Assembly: GCA_942491535.1 (NCBI GenBank)
Contig: CALOBV010000015.1
Span: forward strand, 1 to 64,000
Reading direction: 5' to 3'
Origin: JAUVKT01 sp942491535
GTDB lineage: Bacteria; Bacteroidota; Bacteroidia; Bacteroidales; VadinHA17
Length of the DNA stretch: 64,000 nt
Shown here: one piece after another, positions 36,381-44,465 of the stretch
How the letters are laid out: every line of letters begins with the position of its first letter
Position numbering within the stretch: the first letter of the stretch is position 1
Position numbers and translations under genes: made by a program
The notes under the pieces: model-generated
Told to the model about the DNA's origin: nothing
Databases searched by the model: none
The model's input: only the letters and a program-made list of their open reading frames with translations

Positions 36381-37600
36381 GAGATCATACTCATAATACG
36401 GTTATCCAGCATCCCCTGGTCGGCGGTAAATGAAAACAATCCCGCCAGGTTAAGAAGTGTGTCGGGTGCAATCTTACCATCAATAATCCTATCATTCCAT
36501 TTCGATGTCACCGGTATTTTACCATCTGCTGAAATAGTGTTAAGGTCTTCATCAGACAGCACCGGGAAGACATCTTCAAAGCCCGCATCCCTGAATCTTT
36601 GTTCTATTAACTCTCCAGAGTCAGGCAGGTTTTTACCAATATCAACAGCTAATTTCTCGAGTTTTTCATCTACTCTCCAGAACTTATATATCCCTGTTTC
36701 AACCAGGTCTGCCTTAACGCCGGGGGTATAATCATTACTGATCATATTTTCAAAAGCACCATCCAGATTCAGTCGCCCTTCTGATGCTACTTTAGGTGGC
36801 ATGGTGTATAAATCTGTGCCGGCCAGGTCGCTTAACTGCTTATAATTTCTGAGACTTGCCGCTATTAATCTTGTGTGATGACCATAGCTTCCAGAAATTC
36901 TGGTAATTGCCCGCTGGGTTTCAATTACAGCTTTCTCACCTGCCCCACTCCCATCGCCCAGGTTATTGTCAGCTATATATGCTCCTATCCTGCCCAGGAA
37001 AACATTTAAATAATCGGGTCGGGCTATATGTGCAGCTATAACATTTTGCCTGGCCCCAAAGCCAAGAGTAAAATTAATTCTGACTCCCTTCTCTTTCAGC
37101 AACCTTGCTCCAATTAGTCCGGCTGCAGTATAGGGTACCTTAATAATAAATTTATCAGGACAGATATCCCTGTATCTTAATCCATAGTGAAGAATCGCAT
37201 CAATGTCATTAGCCGTTGCAGTATGAAGCTCAACACTTACAAAGCCACCATATCTATCAACGAGTCTTAAACCATGCCTTGCATTAAGGATAAAAGCGAT
37301 TTCCTTAATTTGCTCCTCAAGAGGCAGGGAAGCGACAATCTTAACTGATGATTTGATATACTCATCATAGATACCCTTCTGTATTACCTTATTAATCAAT
37401 GTATTATTGGTGGTAAGGGCCTCCATGTCTTCTGTCCAGACCTCATCGGCTTCATCCATATCTCCTGTATCCAGCCAGAGTGTTGTTCCGGTTGATTTTA
37501 ATTTGCGCCAGAAAGGATCTGAGTGTCCCTTAAATTTACTTTCGTTAAGATCTGAAGTAACATATTTCCTTATTTGGTCTGCAAGATTCTGATCGATCAT
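36377..37600 (-). CDS. tal: Transaldolase
   Basis: 407 residues, cytoplasmic. Class I aldolase barrel features: LWLDTGDMDEA (Asp45), TTNNTLINK (the TSNPT-like position), the Schiff-base lysine in KFIIKVPYTAAGL (Lys154), RINFTLGFGARQ and an LGRIGAYI segment. Transaldolase moves dihydroxyacetone units in the non-oxidative pentose phosphate pathway. It is longer than the 220- or 320-residue types and nearer in size to the roughly 370-residue class, with an extra C-terminal domain. It follows the MscS gene by 10 bp. Confidence 0.85.
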   Translation of the reverse strand: MIDQNLADQIRKYVTSDLNESKFKGHSDPFWRKLKSTGTTLWLDTGDMDEADEVWTEDMEALTTNNTLINKVIQKGIYDEYIKSSVKIVASLPLEEQIKEIAFILNARHGLRLVDRYGGFVSVELHTATANDIDAILHYGLRYRDICPDKFIIKVPYTAAGLIGARLLKEKGVRINFTLGFGARQNVIAAHIARPDYLNVFLGRIGAYIADNNLGDGSGAGEKAVIETQRAITRISGSYGHHTRLIAASLRNYKQLSDLAGTDLYTMPPKVASEGRLNLDGAFENMISNDYTPGVKADLVETGIYKFWRVDEKLEKLAVDIGKNLPDSGELIEQRFRDAGFEDVFPVLSDEDLNTISADGKIPVTSKWNDRIIDGKIAPDTLLNLAGLFSFTADQGMLDNRIMSMIS

Positions 37601-37610
37601 ATTATATTTT

Positions 37611-38876
37611 TTAACTGTTTCTCAATGCTCTGAAATCATCACCGCTGGGGTTTTGAAATACCTGCAAGCCAAACTCAGGTATCACAGCCAGCAGGTGATC
37701 AAAAATATCGGCCTGTATTGCCTCATAATGAGCCCATTCCTGATCGTTCGCAAAGACATAAATTTCAATGGGCAAGCCTCCCTCTGAAGGCTTTAGCTGC
37801 CTGACCAGGAAGGTCATATCATTATGTATTTTGGGATGCTTTCTGAGGTATGCTTCAACATAAGCTCTGAATGTACCCAGGTTTGTAAGCCTGCGTCCGT
37901 TAACCAGAACGGAATTATCGACTCCATTTTCAGAATTATACTTTTCCAGCTCTTTCTGCTTATTTTCAATATACTCTTTAAGAATCTGAATTCTCATCAG
38001 CCTGGTTCTTTGCTCATCCGTTAGGAAAGCTACGGTCTTCATATCAATATTAATGGCTCTTTTAATCCTTCTTCCTCCTGAATCTTCCATCCCCGCCCAA
38101 TTTTGAAAAGAGTCCTGTACAAGGGCATAGGTTGGTACCGTAACTATTGTTTTATCAAAGTTCTGCACCTTAACGGTATTAAGAGAAATATCAATTACGG
38201 TCCCATCTGCGCCTTTTGAAGGTATCGTAACCCAGTCGCCGATACTAACCATCTTATTGGACGAAAGCTGAACACTCGCCACAAGACCAAGTATAGTATC
38301 TTTAAACACCAGGATAAGTACTGCAGCCATGGCTCCCAGGCCGGCCACGAGAGTACTTATTTCCTTATCGAATACAACTGATAAAATTATAAGGACAGCA
38401 ATAAATCCGAATATAATCTTGACAACCTGGACATATCCTTTAATATGCTTGTGTTCGGAGATGGGCATGGTCTTATAAATCTTGTGCCAGGCATCGGTAA
38501 ATGAAAAAAGAAACATTGTTCCGACAATTATCATATAGAGGTAGGTCATCTCCTGAACAAAATCAAGCCAACCCGGGTAAAGCGACAGAGCCCATTCTGC
38601 CATCAACCATATTACCAGGGCAGGGGCAAAATGCGAAAGCTTATTAAAAACCTTCGATTCAAGTAATATATCATCCCATTTAAACTTTGTGCGCCTAACA
38701 ATTGTGGTAACAACCCTGTCTATAATAAACCTGGCAACCAGATTAACCAGCCAGCTAAGAAGGGCAACAACTGCCACAATTAATATTGTCCTCAGGAAAT
38801 GTGCCAGGTTATCTGTCATTCCCAGGCTTTTAAACAAATCATCAAGAAATTGTGTAGGATCTATTTTGTCGAACAT
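37611..38876 (-). CDS. MscS-family mechanosensitive channel
   Basis: 421 residues. Several transmembrane helices fill residues about 20-190. The pore-lining helix and MscS beta domain follow (VAGLGAMAAVLILVFKDTIL, then VSIGDWVTIPSKGADGTVID, and NTVKVQNFDKTIVTVPTYAL). MscS-type channels open under membrane tension to release solutes on osmotic downshock. The long C-terminal cytoplasmic domain makes it larger than E. coli MscS (286), closer to YbdG/MscM-like members. It probably forms an operon with the transaldolase gene. Confidence 0.9.
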   Translation of the reverse strand: MFDKIDPTQFLDDLFKSLGMTDNLAHFLRTILIVAVVALLSWLVNLVARFIIDRVVTTIVRRTKFKWDDILLESKVFNKLSHFAPALVIWLMAEWALSLYPGWLDFVQEMTYLYMIIVGTMFLFSFTDAWHKIYKTMPISEHKHIKGYVQVVKIIFGFIAVLIILSVVFDKEISTLVAGLGAMAAVLILVFKDTILGLVASVQLSSNKMVSIGDWVTIPSKGADGTVIDISLNTVKVQNFDKTIVTVPTYALVQDSFQNWAGMEDSGGRRIKRAINIDMKTVAFLTDEQRTRLMRIQILKEYIENKQKELEKYNSENGVDNSVLVNGRRLTNLGTFRAYVEAYLRKHPKIHNDMTFLVRQLKPSEGGLPIEIYVFANDQEWAHYEAIQADIFDHLLAVIPEFGLQVFQNPSGDDFRALRNS

Positions 38877-38892
38877 AACTAAACAGTTTCGG

Positions 38893-38900
38893 CAAAAATA
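38893..38900 (-). promoter_or_regulatory. -7 box for the mscS/tal operon
   Basis: Read on the minus strand this is TATTTTTG followed by CCGAAA, nearly the same as the box before tRNA-Pro (TATTTTTGCAGCCG). It lies 17 nt before the channel start codon. A -33 element is not evident. Confidence 0.42.
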
Positions 38901-39017
38901 AGGAAAAAGGAAGACTTATGAATTATTTGATAATAAGATTATAAGATTAAAAACTGACAAAGCCAGGCTTGAATCACTCCATAAGCACTAACTCTTATTC
39001 AGAGCTTAGTAAATATA

Positions 39018-40142
39018 TTATCGGGAAAAGGGTAGTATGACTGTAAACCTTGATCCTTTATCAGTCTTACTCTCTACAGCGATAGTCCCTTTGTTGAGAT
39101 CCACAATTCTTTTCATTATAGATAAACCAAGTCCAGAGCCGGAGATATTCTTTGTTTTATCGCTTTTAATCCTTGAAAACTCCTTAAAAAGCATAGATTG
39201 TTCTTCTTCAGACATCCCGATACCTGAGTCTTCAACAACAATTTCCAACCCTGCCTCATTCTGTCTGACAGCAAAGTGAACCTCTCCGTCCTGCTTATTA
39301 TATTTTACTGCGTTGGAAAGCAAATTATTAAAGATAATCTCTATCTCTGTAGTGTCTGCCTTCGTAATCAGACTTTCCGGAAGCTCGGTACTTATAGATA
39401 TATTCTTTTGTATAGCAACAGGAGAAATTGAGTCAACTGCCATCCTTGCAAGCTCAATAATATCCAGCTTGATCATATTTCTTGTTTTAGTACCAGACTC
39501 AATCTTGGTAAAATCGAGCATATCCATAATCAATCCTCTCATCGAATCAAGTCGTGTTAGCGACCTCTCAATCATTTTTTCATAAGCAGCCATGTCATTA
39601 CCAGCCTGCCTGTCCTGCATTATCCTTAAGTACCCTTCTATAGCATTTATCGGTGATTTTAATTCATGCGAAAGAACTGAAAGGAATTTAAACCTGACCT
39701 GCTTGGCCTCCTCTTTCATCTTGAGCGTCATTCGCTTCAGGAAGAGGTGTTTTGTAATACTCTCTACAGCAGACTTAAGATCCTGGGCTGAGAATGGTTT
39801 TGGAATAAAGTTAAAAGCTCCATTATTAGTTGCTTTCAGTGCAAGATCAATTGATGCATAAGAGGTTATCATCATTACAGCTGCATCAATAGATTTACGA
39901 TTAATATATTCAAGCACTTCTATTCCTTCAATTCCGGGCAACTTATTATCAAGTAAAACAATATCTGTTTTTTCTGACTTCAGTATTTCAAGAGCTTGCT
40001 CACCTGTCTCTACGTCCGTTATATTGAAGTTATAATCGTCGTCAAAAAAAGGGAAACTTACAGTAAAATTATTCAATGCCCTTTTAATGCCTGCCCTGAT
40101 TCCCGCCTCATCATCGACAATAAGTAAATTAAGTGTTTCCAT
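39018..40142 (-). CDS. Receiver-histidine kinase protein
   Basis: 374 residues, soluble. An N-terminal receiver has phosphoacceptor Asp65 (IVLLDNKLPG). The kinase has His159 in SVLSHELKSPINAIEGYL, N-box IIFNNLLSNAVKYN and complete ATP-lid motifs (VVEDSGIGMS; GSGLGLSIMKRI). It has no input domain other than the receiver, so it is likely an intermediate that is phosphorylated by another kinase. It closes the hydrogenase operon, 58 bp after a lone response regulator. Confidence 0.88.
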   Translation of the reverse strand: METLNLLIVDDEAGIRAGIKRALNNFTVSFPFFDDDYNFNITDVETGEQALEILKSEKTDIVLLDNKLPGIEGIEVLEYINRKSIDAAVMMITSYASIDLALKATNNGAFNFIPKPFSAQDLKSAVESITKHLFLKRMTLKMKEEAKQVRFKFLSVLSHELKSPINAIEGYLRIMQDRQAGNDMAAYEKMIERSLTRLDSMRGLIMDMLDFTKIESGTKTRNMIKLDIIELARMAVDSISPVAIQKNISISTELPESLITKADTTEIEIIFNNLLSNAVKYNKQDGEVHFAVRQNEAGLEIVVEDSGIGMSEEEQSMLFKEFSRIKSDKTKNISGSGLGLSIMKRIVDLNKGTIAVESKTDKGSRFTVILPFSR

Positions 40143-40162
40143 CCTTCTTATTTTTATTCACC

Positions 40163-40194
40163 ACAATCTTACAATCTTACAATCTTACAATCTT
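40163..40194. repeat. Octamer tandem repeat (ACAATCTT x4)
   Basis: Four perfect copies of ACAATCTT in the gap between the response regulator and the receiver-kinase gene. Period 8, unlike the heptamers elsewhere. Slippage here could change the spacing between the two genes. Confidence 0.9.
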
Positions 40195-40200
40195 AGAATC

Positions 40201-40596
40201 CTATATCTTCAACAATTTATTTATCTCCCTGTGGAGCTGATCAGGTCGTATCCCTTTTGCAAGGTACTTATCTGCTTTTATCCAGCTTCTTTCTGAGTCT
40301 GACTCCGACTCAAAATTTATTCCTGTAACCGATGATGCTGAAGTAACAATCATTATAGGAACATCGGGATATAATTTTTTCATTTTATATGAAAGAATAA
40401 AACCGCTATCGTCGTTGTTCATCATAAGGTCAAATATTGCCAGATCGGGTTTAGTATCTTTAAAGGCATCGACACATTCTGTCTCGTTTCCTGCCGTTAT
40501 AGTTTTAAAGCCGAAGCTTTCCACATGAAACCTGAGCTGCTCAAGATAATCAACATCATCATCCGCAATCAAAATCGTTTTCTTCTTCATATTCAT
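40201..40596 (-). CDS. Single-domain response regulator
   Basis: 131 residues, a receiver only: acidic pair IADDDVD near 10-16, phosphoacceptor Asp56 (LAIFDLMMN), Thr/Ser switch MIVTSASS and a Lys-containing end (KADKYLAKGIRP). No output domain, so it probably carries phosphate between proteins. Its place between the hydrogenase-like kinase (97 bp upstream) and a receiver-kinase suggests a phosphorelay from that sensor. Confidence 0.9.
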   Translation of the reverse strand: MNMKKKTILIADDDVDYLEQLRFHVESFGFKTITAGNETECVDAFKDTKPDLAIFDLMMNNDDSGFILSYKMKKLYPDVPIMIVTSASSVTGINFESESDSERSWIKADKYLAKGIRPDQLHREINKLLKI

Positions 40597-40657
40597 AATT
40601 ATATTTTTTCTATTTTATCCGGACACATTGTCCATATATATTTCTTGAACGTTTCAC

Positions 40658-40692
40658 TTTTCCGGTTTCCGGTCTCCGCTTTCCGGTTTCCC
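40658..40692. repeat. Heptamer tandem array
   Basis: Units TTTTCCG, GTTTCCG, GTCTCCG, CTTTCCG, GTTTCCC (period 7) between the stop of the hydrogenase-like kinase and the response regulator. On the minus strand the units are purine-rich, like the other heptamer arrays. Confidence 0.8.
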
Positions 40693-40693
40693 T

Positions 40694-42685
40694 TCATTCG
40701 CTCCTATTAGCAGGAATAGATATGGTAAATATTGTACCTGTTTCTCCTTTTTTAGGATTACTATTTGAGGAAACATTAATTTTTCCCTTATGCATCTTAA
40801 CTATCCCATAGGCAAGTGGCAGTCCAAGACCTGTTCCCTTACCTGCTTCCTTTGTTGTAAAGAATGGAGTAAATATCTTTTCTATGTTCTCCTCAGATAT
40901 CCCTGGTCCTGAGTCTTTTATATTAAGAACTACATCATCACCCCTTTCATCCAGTTTAATATCGAGCTTTCCCTGATCATTCATCGCTTCAATCGCATTT
41001 CTAAAAAGGTTTGTAAGAACCTGCATCATCTGATCGATGTCGATCCTGATCAATGGATCGCTGATATTATGGCTAAAATGCAAGTCTATTCCCTCAGGTA
41101 TAATGACAGACTTAAAGCTGTGTTCAACAAATTCAATAATATTACATTCCTCAAGCTTAACCTGGTTCTTCCGTGCAAAGTTCAATAAGCCGCCGACGAT
41201 CTTCTTGCATCTTTCTGCCTGTTCGTCGATTATTGAGATATCCTCATATACCTGACTGTCTTTTTTCAGCTCGTCCCTCAGGATACTGCTATAAAGAGTT
41301 ATTATTCCCAGTGGGTTATTGAGCTCATGAGCAATACCGGCTGATACCTGGCCCATGCTTGCAAGTTTTTCTGATTGCTTGAGTGCCTGCTTTGTATCTG
41401 CCAGTCTGGCATTTGATATATGCAGATCCTCTACAGATTTATGGAGCTTTTCAATTGCATAGGGCAAACACATTTCTGTTTCAGCCAGTCCCTCAACAAC
41501 AGCTGCCGCATGATCCCGACAAGTTTCATACCCACATGCACCACAATTTAGCATATCTGATTCTTCAAATCTTCCCATTGATTTAAGAACCTTGTCAATC
41601 TCCTTATATGATGGTTCCTCAAGCCTCTGATCTGATACTTCAAACCCTCTGTGCAGGTTCAGGTCGGAGAATCGCTCAATATCAGACTTCCATTCTTCTA
41701 TGTTAAGTGCATCCATTTTGGATTCCACATATTCACTTATTCTTTTCCTTTTAATAAAAGAAGATCCCTTTTGCGACATCCCTGGCCCCTGAATGCAGCC
41801 ATTGCAGCAAAGTAGTTCCAGATGTTGATTATTAAGTATTCCTTCTTCGAAATTTTTTACTGCTTCTTTCATCCTCGACCGTCCCTCAGCAGTTATTACT
41901 TCACCAATACCAAAGCCCTCTTCGCGGTCGATAGTATGCAACAATCCGTGATTTACAGGGAAATATGCTCCCTTACCCGATGCAGGAGGATCAAAGTCAG
42001 ACAATTCTACATTATCAGCTTCTATACCGCCGGCACGAAACATCTCTCTCAGCTCGGTAAAAGTAAGTACATGAGAGAAATAATCCGACTCTGCCTTCTT
42101 GGCAACGCAGGGGCCAATAAAAACTATTTTCTTATCCTTACCATACTTCTTTCTTATAAGCTCTGCAATAGCCATCGCAGGCGATGCTACAGGAGCGAGG
42201 TACTTTACCAGGGCTGGATGATAGCGCTCGATATAGTTTACTACTGCCGGGCAGTCGGATGTAATTACCGGGCCTCTTGCCGAATCATTAAATATCTCAG
42301 CATATTTCCTGGCAACCAGATCAGCACCAAATGAAACCTCAGTAACATAGTCAAAGCCTAATTTCCTTAGCATACCTACAAGGGCATGGTAGTCGTCTAT
42401 CTCTATAAATTCGGCCGGGAAACTGGGAGCAATACATGCTACAGTTTCTGACTTTCCCTTAAGTGTTCCGGCAAGCTCTTCAATTGAATACCTGTAAACC
42501 TTTGCTCCCTGGCTGCAAACATTTACACAGTTACCACATGCAATACATCTTTCAGGTATAACTTCGGCCTGTCCGTTTATTATCCTGATAGCTTTAACCG
42601 GACATTCTCTGACACAGGTATAGCAAACCTTACACAGGTTTTTTACCGTGTAAACAAGTGGATTATCTTCTGTAAATGTTGCCAT
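40694..42685 (-). CDS. Hydrogenase-like iron-sulfur sensor histidine kinase
   Basis: 663 residues, cytoplasmic. Two [4Fe-4S] ferredoxin motifs come first (CKVCYTCVRECP; CIACGNCVNVC), then an [FeFe]-hydrogenase large-subunit-like domain (about 80-350) whose H-cluster loops are altered: TSDCPAVV for TSCCPAW, IGPCVAKKAES for MPCxxK, and ELLCCNGCIQGPGM for the ExMxCxGGCxxGGGQ loop. A Fe-S domain CGACGYETCRDHA (about 383-395) and a kinase follow: His453 in AGIAHELNNPLG, N-box LFRNAIEAM, DSGPGIS, GTGLGLPLA. Altered loops are typical of sensory (group C) hydrogenases, so this should report H2 or redox state by phosphorylation. It lies 25 bp after hydA. Confidence 0.88.
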   Translation of the reverse strand: MATFTEDNPLVYTVKNLCKVCYTCVRECPVKAIRIINGQAEVIPERCIACGNCVNVCSQGAKVYRYSIEELAGTLKGKSETVACIAPSFPAEFIEIDDYHALVGMLRKLGFDYVTEVSFGADLVARKYAEIFNDSARGPVITSDCPAVVNYIERYHPALVKYLAPVASPAMAIAELIRKKYGKDKKIVFIGPCVAKKAESDYFSHVLTFTELREMFRAGGIEADNVELSDFDPPASGKGAYFPVNHGLLHTIDREEGFGIGEVITAEGRSRMKEAVKNFEEGILNNQHLELLCCNGCIQGPGMSQKGSSFIKRKRISEYVESKMDALNIEEWKSDIERFSDLNLHRGFEVSDQRLEEPSYKEIDKVLKSMGRFEESDMLNCGACGYETCRDHAAAVVEGLAETEMCLPYAIEKLHKSVEDLHISNARLADTKQALKQSEKLASMGQVSAGIAHELNNPLGIITLYSSILRDELKKDSQVYEDISIIDEQAERCKKIVGGLLNFARKNQVKLEECNIIEFVEHSFKSVIIPEGIDLHFSHNISDPLIRIDIDQMMQVLTNLFRNAIEAMNDQGKLDIKLDERGDDVVLNIKDSGPGISEENIEKIFTPFFTTKEAGKGTGLGLPLAYGIVKMHKGKINVSSNSNPKKGETGTIFTISIPANRSE

Positions 42686-42710
42686 AACCTAAAGTCGTTA
42701 GTCGTTTGTC

Positions 42711-44441
42711 TTATTTTATTACATCTCTACACTTGTAGTGAGTATGCAATAATTCGTGTGACTTATGGCCAAGTGGTTCACCAAGGAAATTTTTATAAAG
42801 CTGCTGAACATCCGGGTTTTTATGAGATACTTTTATTGATTCGTTATCATCGATCCTATAAAGAGACCTTGCTCTTTCCTTAACAGCATTTTCATCAAGG
42901 TTTATTGGCTGTCCACCACCTCCTACACATCCACCCGGGCATGCCATTACTTCGATAAAGTGAATATCCTTCCGCCCATTTCTTACTTCATCCAGAAGCT
43001 TCTTTGCATTGGCAAGGCCATTTACTACTGCTACTCCTACTTCAATATCACCAATAATTAGTCTGGTTTCCTTTTGCCCATTTAATCCCCTGACCTCAGG
43101 AATCTTGAATTGCACTAATTCTTTGCCGGTTAGTGTATGATAGGCGGTCCTTATAGCTGCTTCAGCAACACCACCTGTATTACCGAAGATCTTACCAGCT
43201 GAGGATCGTATACCTAATGGATTGTTGGCAGTCTCCGGTTCAAGCTCATGAATATGTATTCCAAACAATTTAATAAATTTCACAAACTCTCTCGTAGTAA
43301 GTACAGCATCAACATCACTTATTCCCTTATGTGTCATTTCCTCTCTCTGCGCTTCAAATTTCTTGGCTGTACAGGGCATTATTGAAACAGAATAGACATC
43401 CTCCTTTTTAAGATTCTTCTGATCGGCAAAATAGCTTTTAATTATAGCACCGGCCATCTGTTGAGGTGATTTACACGTCGAAACATTAGGGAGTAGATCA
43501 GGAACAAACTCCTCTGCATACTTAACCCAGGCAGGACAACAGCTTGTAATAAGAGGCAGATTTTTGTTTTCCTTAATCCTCGAGATTAATTCTGCTGATT
43601 CTTCCATTATTGTAAGATCAGCAGCAAAAGAAGTATCAAACACATATTTAAACCCTATTCTTCTGAGGGCAGCGTTCATTATTCCTGCTATGTCCTTACC
43701 CGGCTTCATACCCAATTCCTCAGCTATCGACACACTTATTGAAGGAGCGTATTGAACAACAACAGTTTTGGAAGAATCGTTAAGAGCTTCCTTTATTTCT
43801 GCAAAATGATTCTGTTCTGTAAGAGCTCCGGTAGGACATACCATAATACACTGTCCGCAATTCACACATGAGGAAGTATTCATTCCTTTATCAAAGGCTG
43901 TTGAAACAACGGCCTTGCTCCCTCTTTTACTAAAATCTATACATGCTACACCCATTACTTCTTCGCACACACGGATACATCTTCCACAGAGAATACATTT
44001 CTCAGGATCTCTTACTATACTTACGCTCGATGTATCTAGCGGAAGCTTGTTTTTTCGTCCCTGTATTCTTCTTTCAGTTACACAGAGTTCCTCAGATAAT
44101 CCCTGTAGTTCACAATTACCATTTCTAACACAGTAAAGGCAATCATCCGGATGATTACTCAGTAATAACTCCACTATTACTTTTCTGGCTTCTGTTACGC
44201 GTGAAGAATGAGTTAGTATCTCCATTCCTTCTTCAACCACAGACGAACAGGAAGTAATCAGTTTTCCGCTATTTTTATGTTCCACCACACACATACGGCA
44301 GCTCCCTGTCGGAAACATATTGTTAAGATGACAAAGGGTAGGAACCTTTATGCCATTTTCCTTAAGTACATTTAGAATTGTTTCTCCCTTTCTTGCACTT
44401 ATATTTGATCCGTTTACATTAATTGTAACACACATGTCCAA
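42711..44441 (-). CDS. hydA: [FeFe]-hydrogenase catalytic subunit HydA
   Basis: 576 residues. In order: an N-terminal [2Fe-2S] domain (CHLNNMFPTGSCRMCVVE), a His-Cys [4Fe-4S] site (HPDDCLYCVRNGNCELQ), two [4Fe-4S] motifs (CILCGRCIRVCEE; CVNCGQCIMVCP), then the H-cluster domain with ITSCCPAWVKYAEEF (near 297), SIMPCTAKKFEAQ (near 354) and VMACPGGCVGGGGQP (near 497). The C-terminus is the small-subunit-like domain. All H-cluster cysteines are intact. Together with HydB and HydC it should form an NADH-dependent, possibly electron-bifurcating enzyme that makes or uses H2. The maturases HydE, HydF and HydG are not in this window. Confidence 0.95.
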   Translation of the reverse strand: MDMCVTINVNGSNISARKGETILNVLKENGIKVPTLCHLNNMFPTGSCRMCVVEHKNSGKLITSCSSVVEEGMEILTHSSRVTEARKVIVELLLSNHPDDCLYCVRNGNCELQGLSEELCVTERRIQGRKNKLPLDTSSVSIVRDPEKCILCGRCIRVCEEVMGVACIDFSKRGSKAVVSTAFDKGMNTSSCVNCGQCIMVCPTGALTEQNHFAEIKEALNDSSKTVVVQYAPSISVSIAEELGMKPGKDIAGIMNAALRRIGFKYVFDTSFAADLTIMEESAELISRIKENKNLPLITSCCPAWVKYAEEFVPDLLPNVSTCKSPQQMAGAIIKSYFADQKNLKKEDVYSVSIMPCTAKKFEAQREEMTHKGISDVDAVLTTREFVKFIKLFGIHIHELEPETANNPLGIRSSAGKIFGNTGGVAEAAIRTAYHTLTGKELVQFKIPEVRGLNGQKETRLIIGDIEVGVAVVNGLANAKKLLDEVRNGRKDIHFIEVMACPGGCVGGGGQPINLDENAVKERARSLYRIDDNESIKVSHKNPDVQQLYKNFLGEPLGHKSHELLHTHYKCRDVIK

Positions 44442-44465
44442 TAATTTTCCTTATTATGAAACTAC

